Below, in pieces: positions 38,081-48,002 of a DNA stretch of 64,000 nt (within the stretch, counting starts at the first letter, position 1; each line of letters begins with the position of its first letter). Source of the DNA: Siphonodentalium dalli (Eukaryota; Mollusca; Scaphopoda; Gadilida; Siphonodentaliidae); NCBI GenBank assembly GCA_032622095.1, contig CP136061.1:168401107-168465106 (forward strand), given 5' to 3'. A program made the position numbers and the translations under genes. The notes under the pieces were generated by a model. It searched no databases, had not been told where the DNA came from, and saw only the letters and a program-made list of their open reading frames with translations.

Positions 38081-39956
38081 AAATTTGTCATGGATGTTAA
38101 TATTGACATGTAGATGGGAACGAGTCATTTTGGGGTCGTTCGGCCAAAAAACATGGCCGCTGGCAGCCATCTTGGATTTTACTCTTTGCATGACTAAATC
38201 CTTTGGCGCGGGCTACAGGTCGTACCTTTGGTCTGATCTTTATGAAATTTGTCATGATTGTTGACATTGACATATAGATTGGAACGAGTCATTTTGGGGT
38301 CATTCGGCCAAAAAACATGGCCGCTGGTGGCCATTTTGGATTTCAAAATTCAATCCATTGGCGCGGGCTACAGGTCGTACTGTTCGTCTGATCATTATGA
38401 AATTTGTCATGGATGTTAATATTGACATGTAGATGGGAACGAGTCATTTTGGGGTCGTTCGGCCAAAAAACATGGCCGCTGGCAGCCATCTTGGATTTTA
38501 CTCTTTGCATGACTAAATCCTTTGGCGCAGGCTACAGGTCGTAGTTTTGATGAGAACTTCATGAAATTTGTCATGGATGTTAACAATGACATGTAGATGG
38601 GAACGAGTGATTTTGGGGTTGTTCGGCCAAAAAACATGGCCGCCAGCAGCCATCATGGATTTTACTCTTTGCATGACTAAATCCTTTGGCGCGGGCTACA
38701 GGTCTTACCTATGGTCTGATCTTTATGAATTTTGTCATGAATGTTGACATTGCCATGTATATGGGAACGAGTCATTTTGGGGTCATTCGGCCAAAAAACA
38801 TGGCCGCTGGTGGCCATTTTGGATTTCAAAATTCAATCCATTGGCGCGGGCTACAGCTCGTGCCGTTCGTCTGATCATCATAAAATTTGTCATGGATGTT
38901 AATATTGACATGTAGATGGGAACGAGTGATTTTGGGGTCGTTCAGCCAAAAGACATGGCCGCCAGCAGCCATCTTGGATTTTACTCTTTGCATGACTAAA
39001 TTCTTTGGCGCGGGCTACAGGTCGTAGCTTTGGTCAGAACTTCATGAAATTTGTCATGGATGTTAACAATGACATGTAGATGGGAATGAGTGATTTTGGG
39101 GTCGTTCGGCCAAAAAACATGGCCGCCAGCAGCCATCTTGGATTTTACTCTTTGCATGACTAAATCCTTTGGCCTGACCTTTGGTCTGACCTTTATGAAA
39201 TTTGTCATGAATATTGATATTGACATGTATATTGGAACGAGTCATTTTGGGGTCATACGGCCAAAAAAACATGGCCGCTGGCAGCCATCTTGGATTTCAA
39301 AATTCAATCCATTGGCATGGGCTACAGGTCGTACTGTTTGTCTGATCATCATGATATTTTTCATGGATGTTAATATTAACATGTAGATGGGAACGAATCA
39401 TTTTGGGTTCGTTTGGCTAAAAAACATGTCCGCCAGCAGCCATATTGGATTTTACTCTGGTGCGGGCTACAGGTCGTAGCTTTGGTCGGAACTTCATGAA
39501 ATTTGTCATGTATGTTAACAATGACATGTAGATGGGAAACGAGTCATTTTGGGGTCGTTCAGCCGAAAAACATGGCCACCAGCAGCCATCTTGGATTTTA
39601 CTCTTTGCATGACTAAATCCATTGGCACAGGCTACAGGTCGTACCTTTGATCAGATCATTATGAGATTTGTAAAGGCTGTAGATGGGAACAAGTCATTTT
39701 GGGGTAATTCGGAAAAAAACATGGCTGCCGGTGGCCATTTTAGAATTTACTCTTTGCATCAATAAATCCTTTGGCACACCATAATCACCACATCCCTGAT
39801 CCGATCATTATGAAACCTGTTATGAATGTTGATATTGACATGTACATCTAGTCTTACTTAGAATTTCAATTAGCACTTTTCCTATTCCTCCATTTACTGA
39901 CGACCATTAAATTATTCCCCTACCTAAGTTGAGCTGCAGTGTCATTGACACTTTCA
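38081..39956. repeat. Higher-order satellite-like array of about 12 units
   Basis: Units start (measured at ACATGGCC) near 38151, 38315, 38470, 38634, 38798, 38953, 39117, 39269, 39424, 39570 and 39719. The steps 164-155-164 recur, and every third unit is exactly 483 bp apart for the first two cycles, which makes a trimeric higher-order repeat that decays downstream. Each unit has GGGAACGAGTCATTTTGGGG, ATGGCCGC..G..GCCAT and AAATTTGTCATGGATGTT. It begins mid-unit at 38081 and ends in the family B terminus (GTGTCATTGACAC, 39941-39953). It replaces left-arm sequence 11104-12009. Confidence 0.85.
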
Positions 39957-42862
39957 TTTGAAGATATGAAGATTTTATTGCAATAGTTGCATGTAATATA
40001 ATGATAGCAATAAATTGCTATGTGAACATCCAATATCCAGAGTATATGAGAGTACCTTTAATAGATGTCATTCCAAGCGAAATATGTTATTAATTGAGTG
40101 GTGACATATGTTACAAAGCTCTAGGGGGTGGTTGTATGAAGGTAAAGACAAACAACCTGCTGCTATCAGTCAAATTTATTAATGGCTAAAAACCATTGGA
40201 TCTCACAGTGAGAGGTCATTGTGTGAATAGGGACAGAGTTATGAGATTTAAATCGACTCCTCCCCCACCCCAAATACTCTAACCCCTTCTTAAGACAAAT
40301 TATTTGAGCTTTTGATTTTAAGTACTGATATATGTATTACTGTGATCATATCTTAGACCAATTATCAGTTATAGCTAATCGCTATCGCCAAGGTATGGGT
40401 TAAACATCTGTCGATCGTGATTGGCCTCTCGTTAGGAAATGAGGTCCCCAGAGAGTGAATACATTGTGCTATTCCACCTTGGGGAATAGTGTCATTAAAT
40501 TCACCTTTTGTGGACCTCATTCTGCAGAGGTCAGACACTCTAAATACAGACTTGGCTGTCCCAATATTATTTTGTTAACCACCACTCATCCAGGTGAAAT
40601 CATACCCTATTGGATAGTGGGGGTATATTGATATTACTGGATGAATGGATCTCATAGATGGGGATTCACATTTGTTCTAATAGGGGCAGAGATAAGAGAT
40701 TTAACTCTCCTCTATCCTGTTTGGTACTGGTATAATAATATTGATTTCTAGGAAGCCTGGGTGGGGGCAATGTTGGAGGCAACGGGGAAGGATTGTAGAG
40801 CGGTGGAGTTTTTACCCCCTATTTGATCAAAATTTAAACAGTTGAAAATTTCATGCCTGGTATAACATTATGATTAGTTGTAGATTAGATGTTCACATAA
40901 AAATAGGTTAGAATTGTTCTCATAGTTTGGTTTGTTTTTCCCTCATGTATGTTTTTAAACCAACAGTCCATATGTTCCTACTTCAGGTTAAACTGTTGGA
41001 CCAAATTGGCCACAAATTTTAACTTTATTTGGTTTGTAATTTTCAAACGTTTGAGAGCTTGAAGTACTGGTACCATTTGTAAAATTCAATCTAAGAGGGA
41101 TGTGCAAAAGGATTTTTGTGAACTTAGTACTGTGGTATGGTTGTTTTCTTTAAAAGGTAAGAGATTGGAGATTTGTCAGTGGTGTGCAATTAGAAATTTC
41201 AATTGACGAGCCTTGCTCATCTGAGAACCTCCAGCTATGTCCCTGTTTAGAACTACTTGTCTTTAGTGATATTGTCACGTGCTGACCCTTGTAGTCTTCA
41301 GAGTCTCAGTCTTCTCAGTCTTTAAAGTCTGGTGAGTGACCCACAGTCATTGACTGTCTTATTTATGGGAATAAACAATAAAAAAGCTATATAAATAAAG
41401 AAATGAATGCAGTGGGTTTATGCGTGTGTGTTATTGAGAGATACTGCACATAGGTTGTTGGGGCACATTTAGTGTCAACCGCTTTACACAATGTCCCCAA
41501 ACGACCACAGCGCCGTGTCCCCCAATAACACATGCACACCCACTACATTCATTTCTTAAATACAATATTTTGTGCAAATCTCATTTTATCTTTGAAGCTC
41601 CATACTTTAATATATACATGTATGTACTACTATAGAGCACATATTAGATATTGTTGTTATGGACTTTTCCCGAATTTGAATAAATAGTTTGACAGTATTT
41701 CTCTTTCTCTCTCTCTCTCCATTGTCCTGGATATATGGCCTCTGAAAACAAGTTGGGGGGAAGACCTTCCAACATTTCATGGATGCATGAGATGAAAATA
41801 ATATTGCCTCTATCGATGAGATGAAACGACATTTTTATATCTTATCCTTTTAAGATATACCAACATGTATAACCAGTGTTATAAATGAAATAACCATTGC
41901 AAGATGTTTATCAATTACAGATACAGTGCATGCGGTTCTGCATTACATTCAGTCAATAATGAATATATTTACAGGCATGTGGGCAATTGCATCTTTCAAT
42001 AAGTCATTTATAAAGTGTTTCCATTAGTATTATCCCCCAGCTGTGTCACTAAATTACCAGCTTTTATAGAGCCTATAGACAAGAATTATACTGTCAATAT
42101 TTGGAGATATTTCATCCCAATATCTATAAATTCAAATCAATATTAGTCAGCAATCTTGAAGCAGTGAAGAAACCACACTTGATGTTACCCACAGATTACA
42201 ATATTTTAGTCGCGCACTTCCATTTCAAATCAAAGTGGTTTGTTCAAAAAGATTCCCTACAGTATCTCCTCTGATGGGCCAACAGAAGCTTGAAGTTTGC
42301 AAAGAATCTTTCCATTTTTTAAACAGTTTAGTTTAAATATTCATCTGATGCCCTGTAGTACTTGTGGAGTTTCAATGTATTGAAGGAACAATAATTTAGA
42401 TATGTGCCTTGAATGGCAAGCGTTTGTATCAATTGTGTGTTGAAAGACAAGCCTGTGTTAGGATCTCCAATAATTGGATAGATGTCTGCATACAGTAATA
42501 TATTTGAAGCGACAAATTTGTGGGATACCTTTACTAAATGGTAGATCAATGATGCACTTCACAATAAGGTGATATGGAGGTGATTTTAAAATATGAAAAT
42601 GGAGCCATCAGACAGTGAGTACCTGCTTGGTGAGGAAACTTGCACGAGAGTAGGGGTGCTGTCAGCGCGGGACCTAATCATTCCACCATACAAAAAATAA
42701 GTCCATCATATCTGTATCAATTACTAGATAGGGTACCTGGCATTGCTCAGGTAAAGAATGAACACATTATTAGTGCCCCCTCCAGTCATTTAAACTATTT
42801 ATTAGTCACCTGAGATAAGCATCACATATATATTGCATGAAACTCTGGATAAAGTTACCTCT

Positions 42863-43028
42863 ACTTTTAAGTTGATAATAAACGCTCTTTATTGATAATT
42901 ACTAGTACTTCTTTAAGTCATCTGATGTCAACGGCACCTATCCCAACTTTTAAGTTGATAATAAACGCTCTTTATTGATAATTACTAGTACTTCTTTAAG
43001 TCATCTGATGTCAACGGCACCTATCCCA
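42863..43028. repeat. 83-bp perfect tandem duplication
   Basis: ACTTTTAAGTTGATAATAAA starts at 42863 and again at 42946; the two 83-bp units look identical. The left arm has the sequence once (about 8103-8180), so this is a recent right-arm event. Confidence 0.85.
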
Positions 43029-44674
43029 TGACACGCTCATATTATCTCTGTGTACCAATTTTCCCATATATCTTCTGAGATGATAAATGCTTTTAATTGA
43101 TAAGCTATGTTAACATATTTTACAAACCCCCCTTTATGTCATCTGATGTCCAAGGCGCCAATCCCATGACATTCCCCTAGTCATGGGATCCCATGTGTAC
43201 CATTTTTACTACATATCGTTTAAGATGATAAGAATTGCTCATCTCTATAATATAATCTATAAGTTCCCCTTTAAGTTTGCCCGGGTCAATTTACCCCTGT
43301 ATACCAATTTCCAGCGACCAGAGTCTAACCATTTTGTGTATATGATTCATTTTTTAAATTAGAATTGTTTATGCCCCTTTAAGTCGTCTGAATCAGATGT
43401 TAACAACACCTATCTCGTGACAATATTCGTGTCAATTGACCCATGCGAAGAAATCTTTATTACAAAATTCCGACCATTTTGGGTGTATAATTAATTATTA
43501 TTGTCCTTTTAAGACATCTGATGTCAATGGCACCAATCCCATGACACTCCCCGGGTCAATTGACCCATGTGTACATTTTTTAGCACCAATGGTCCAGCCA
43601 AACAGTTTTTATTAATATATGTCAGAGTTCTAAATTGAGTTAGATAATTTTACTAAAGAAAACTGAAACTTTGTACCCAAAGTAGCAGTCTCCAATTTCA
43701 AGGTGCTTATCTCTGACATAGACATGCGCTCAGGTGATAATATTTTATATTAGCAAAATTCTATTGTCTGGGATTTTTTTTTATCACGCTACCAGTAATT
43801 GCTCACTTATATTAACTTAGTGTAGTCAAATGAAATATTTTCCAGTTCATTTCTTTAGGAAGTGACATCTGCAGTAAATAATCTTGTGTCACCAGTTTCC
43901 AAGAGGCATGGTACTACCTCCTGCTGTTTAATTTGAGTATATGTTAAGCCAATCGCGCTTGCGTTATTAATGTATTATCGAGCAATCGATATATATAATT
44001 CGACAGTGTGTAAACTCGCACTTAATTCTCTTTTATTGAATACTCGATTGTTGGTTCGTTGAGTTCTTGGTAAAACAACAAGAACATAGAACTGACGAAC
44101 TTGGGTCGTCCAAACCACTACTCGAATTATTTTGGTTCGATCAAAGGTGGTGCATTTAGAAATTACAAGTTTTGCACCAAAACGGAAACATTCTAGACAC
44201 GTTCATGTAGGGCCTAAATATGTTTTAAATATAAGTTTTCTCACCGTATAACCTTTATCGCGATTCTGATATAAATGGTTCATCCCTAGCTCAGACATAT
44301 ACGTATATAGTTTATCCACCCAACGATGTATATACAACTTATCAATTCCTATAATGAGTCCGTACCACTATTTCTCCGATAGAGTATATATATATATATA
44401 TATATACAGCCTATAATATAGACTGGGATTTGTGGATGCAAGGCCTATATACAGGCACGCTTAACCACCTGTCACAGCAGACAGTCACACAAACACGGAG
44501 TTATCGAAATGTATAGGGGATATTTTGCATGGGATCCATACATATATAGGTGTAGGCATGCTACCGAACATGGTTTGAGTGACTTTTTTTTACGCACGAT
44601 GTCGCCTCGGTTGCTCTTTATTGGAGATTCGATCGATGGTTTACACTATAGCTGCCAAGAATGCAAATATAGTA

Positions 44675-45687
44675 GGGTAATGTGGGGCATAATGCGACGC
44701 GGTGCATAATGCGACAGACGGTCGTTATCAGGCCATATGATTTTTCCGTGACTGAAGTTGAATCGCACATTTATTATTTTAGTAAGACCAATCATAGAAG
44801 TGGACATCCCAATTGGAGCGACATCATTATGATTGTTTAATCTCACATTCGAAACGCCGGAGTATGTGCACCCACATTTGGTGACCCCCTTTTTTGAATG
44901 GTTTTTAACTTTCGGTAGGTCTTGTACATGTTAAAACGAGAACATCTTACCACTACCACCAAAGCTACATGCGTATTTTGGTAAAGTAAGACGAGTTATA
45001 TAGTAAGTTGATCAGTTCTATGTACATCGGTTATTCACATTCACTCATATTGCGGGAGAGACAGGTTGTCTGGTTGTGCGGCATAATGCGACACTCCGGT
45101 ACAACCAGTACGAGAAAAAAATATGATTAGGCATATCGCAAATCAAACCTGGAAAAATAAATCTTATCGTAACCTTAGTTCAAAAGAAAAGAAATAAAAA
45201 AACACAGTCGATCATTCCCAAACATTAAAACATGATATAGATAAATAATTATTGTTAACCCTACCCCGGCCATTTCCTGAAATCAAAACTTTATGGTGCT
45301 ATTTTACCCGCCATATAAATCAATAAAATGTCTCATTGGTCTGCTGATATGACTTGAAATAACGCTTATACATTCTTTCAATCCACAAAAGAAAAGAAAC
45401 TGCAGACCGTCTTGCATTTAATAAGTTCGGTATATGCTGATGTTGTAATGTCAAATGTGTCGCATTGTACCCCGTGTATGGGGTATAATGCGACGGATTG
45501 GGTAGGTGGATGGGGAGTAGCCTAATGGTGTTCAGAAAGTGGTGCTTCACAGGCAAGTGTGAGTATTAATATGTATAGTGGAAATATTTATCTAACTTTT
45601 AGTTTAATAATGTGTGCCCTTCCATCGATTTTAGTGGCATGATTGGGTCTAATGTGCTTATGTATCGCAATATGCCCCACATTACCC
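44675..45687. mobile_element. TA-flanked mariner/pogo-type MITE, 1013 bp
   Basis: Absent from the left arm, where ATATAGTACACTATAT is continuous (about 5985-6000 inverted). In the right arm TA is duplicated at 44673-44674 and 45688-45689 around an element whose ends are inverted: GGGTAATGTGGGGCATAATG versus GGGTAATGTGGGGCATATTG, about 24 bp with one mismatch. Further copies of ATAATGCGAC lie inside near both ends. TA duplication with inverted ends fits the Tc1/mariner/pogo group. No transposase frame was recognised, so it is non-autonomous. Confidence 0.88.
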
Positions 45688-46104
45688 TACACTATATATT
45701 GATATAATGTGTGCTCTCATCTATAACTACGATCGAGCAGCATCAGTATATAACCACCAACTCAAAGTTTGTGATTATGTTGTGGTTGATTTAGTGAAAT
45801 TCGCATGTTTCCGTGGTCTGACCGTGGATTGTAGTATAATATTAGACTACAGAGCGCGCGGTATCAAACCCTGGATGATCTTTAATACAAGCGTACTTGA
45901 CCAATCCATTCTTACGAATTTGTTAAAGCATTTTAGTAACGTATTCAAAACTTGGTGTGATTCTTCCTGTGTATCAATGCACATTCATTGTGATGCATGT
46001 AGCCACCGAAGGGGTTATCGTGATAATATAGCCTATAGCCTATACGACCATTCAAAGAAAGTAATATAGCCAAAAATACAGTAGTTATCAACAATGGTGT
46101 GTGT

Positions 46105-46130
46105 GGGGGGGGGGGGGGGGGGGGGGGGGT
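46105..46130 (+). repeat. G26 homopolymer
   Basis: Twenty-six consecutive G. The left-arm equivalent (5566-5583) is an interrupted C-tract, so the run expanded or was purified in one arm. It could form a G-quadruplex and is also a likely site of sequencing error. Confidence 0.8.
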
Positions 46131-46653
46131 AATAACCTTTGTTTTCTCATTCAATGCTAAATTCTCAGAAGCATTTAATTATTTTGCCATAATTAGCAAT
46201 CGATGGGCCATATTTATTAATCGACATCATAAGTTAGGGTAGGTCTAGTCACTGCATAAATGTGAATTTATTCTTATCAACAGCGATGCCATATGTATAA
46301 ACACATTCCCTGTGCCCAATACGAAGAAATTTGCCCGGGGAGTTGATTTTAAACCTTTATTCGCGTAAAACCGTTTCAAAAATCAGATCACGGGAGCATT
46401 TTTTCGATATCGTGTGCGTAATACGTCATACACTACACATTTATTGACTAGGAAACGCCAAACGACCATGTCGTAATTGCAGCGATATTTCTCCCGAGGG
46501 CGGGGCTATACATCCACGTTACTATTATTAGAAATATTGACTTAACTGGCAGGACGTACTTATTAAGCAGAACACCGGAACGCAAAGGTCCTTTTGAAGA
46601 CGTACACGGAACCAGCTACTTATTACACTTTGAAAAATCTAGTCCCCGTGAAG

Positions 46654-46764
46654 ATGGGACCCCCAGCCTGCGAGATGGATATTTTTGCTGTCGAAGCCGC
46701 TCGCGAAGACAGAAAACGCTTCGCAAATGAAACCTGCCTTCGCGGTGATATAAAGAAAACATAG
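46654..46764 (+). CDS. Possible short ORF or first exon (36 codons)
   Basis: Starting at ATG 46654 and ending at TAG 46762 is a small frame with unusually coding-like composition for this window: GC-rich, CpG-containing and rich in charged residues (AREDRKRFANE). It lies just outside the right arm of the palindrome, about 80 bp from the outer boundary. No protein family is recognised. CGCG followed by GTGATA near 46744 could be a splice donor, in which case it would be a 5' exon. Nothing downstream within the next few hundred bases looks like a following exon, because a foldback element begins at 46943. Low confidence. Confidence 0.2.
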   Translation: MGPPACEMDIFAVEAAREDRKRFANETCLRGDIKKT

Positions 46765-46942
46765 GTGATATCGCCAATGTGATGCTAAATGTAAGTCACA
46801 TGCGGTCCGATTGATGTATAATAGTCATAATAACAATCTATCTGAAGATTGGAACGATCGATAACGCGTTTACCGTTTCCCATTTTCGAGTCAAATCGTT
46901 ATAAATAACATTTTATAGGTCAAATCACATCCTTGTCTTTAA

Positions 46943-47998
46943 GGGCTTTGTGGACCCAATTTTTCCAATATTTCCCAAAATTTTATCGAGTCAGAATAAA
47001 GGATTCTGTTCATGTATATTAGTGATAATAGAAACCATGCCCATTGATGCAGCATTTTGAGAGTATACTTCATGGTGGATTATGTTAGAAATACAAAATG
47101 TGAACTTTATTGAGATTAAAAAAAAAATAATTTACAGGCAATGGTCCAAGAAAAACAAAGTCCAAATTTAAAAATCAAATATGGGAATATGTACTGAACA
47201 CTGTGATGAATGATGTATTACAAAAAGAATATTATATTTCTTGAGTGTTCTTTGATAACATGACTTTGAACCGGTTGTTGACAAATGATATACTAACTTC
47301 AGAATATGGTTGACTGAGAGGCAGCAGTAAATGGGTCAACCTTTCATGGCTGATTTCCAGTCCGATATGAATGGCTTTTTACCAGTGTCAACAGGTGTCA
47401 AACTTCCACATGCGTGTTCACCCTGAGTGAGTGGTGACCTACTTACTAGAATTACTGTGGAAATCTGGTAGGGGTATGATTGAGGATTAGCATTCTATTG
47501 TCAACAGAATCCAGAGAAGTTACAATGGCCAGCTGTAACCCGTGCCTGCTACCACCCACATAGCCAACATTCAAGCAAGTATATATCATCTGAATCTGAA
47601 TGGTTTCCGCTGCAGATCCCAATTCTGGTAATTTCGCAGCGGTGGTAATTTCGCAGCGGTATCATTTGTCAACAACCGGTTCAAAGTAATTTTATCAAAG
47701 AACACTCAAGAAATATAATATTCTTTTTGTAATACATCATTCATCACAGTGTTCAGTACATATTCCCATGTTTGATTCTTAGATTTGGACTTTGTTTTTC
47801 TTGGACCATTGCCTGTAAATTATTTTTTTTTAAATCTCAATAAAGTTCACATTTTGTATTTCTAACATAATCCACCATGAAGTATATACTCTCAAAATGG
47901 GCTCGGTTTATATTATGACTAATATACATGAACAGAATCCTTTATTTGGACTCTATAAAATTTTGGGACATTTTGGAAAAATTGGGTCCACAAAGCCC
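46943..47998. mobile_element. TTAA-flanked foldback element with arms of about 345 bp
   Basis: 46943-47291 is the imperfect reverse complement of 47660-47998. The ends read GGGCTTTGTGGACCCAATTT, and over the first 86 bases the arms differ at about six positions. TTAA lies immediately outside both ends (46939-46942 and 47999-48002), as expected for piggyBac- or Kolobok-type insertion. The ~370-bp centre contains a 17-bp tandem duplication (GGTAATTTCGCAGCGGT) and no recognised coding. Confidence 0.85.
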
Positions 47999-48002
47999 TT
48001 AA

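Larger units (their letters stand above)
29760..46573. repeat. Right arm of giant palindrome (about 16.8 kb)
   Basis: Reverse complement of 5121-25237. It carries mirror copies of the left-arm repeats: family B (31126-32110 and 35300-35970), foldback elements (about 32190-33240 and 33944-34508), family C (34600-35170), family A (35979-36490), the MITE-like hairpin (41398-41557) and the degenerate tandem array (42863-43575). It has one copy of the 2715-bp unit, in which the satellite at 38081-39956 replaces 906 bp, and lacks the Harbinger-like and Helitron-like insertions. No gene was recognised in it. Confidence 0.95.

Noticed and set aside
38081-39956. CRISPR-like regular array
   Set aside because: Units of ~150-165 bp are homologous throughout with no unique spacers, and the genome is eukaryotic.
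5121-46573. Large viral or Maverick-type element with inverted terminal repeats
   Set aside because: Arms occupy nearly the entire structure and the spacer has no polymerase, integrase or capsid-like coding.
5121-46573. Pure assembly artefact from a hairpin read
   Set aside because: Arms differ by substitutions and by several precise transposon insertions, so it is not one molecule read twice. An inverted joining of two haplotypes remains possible.
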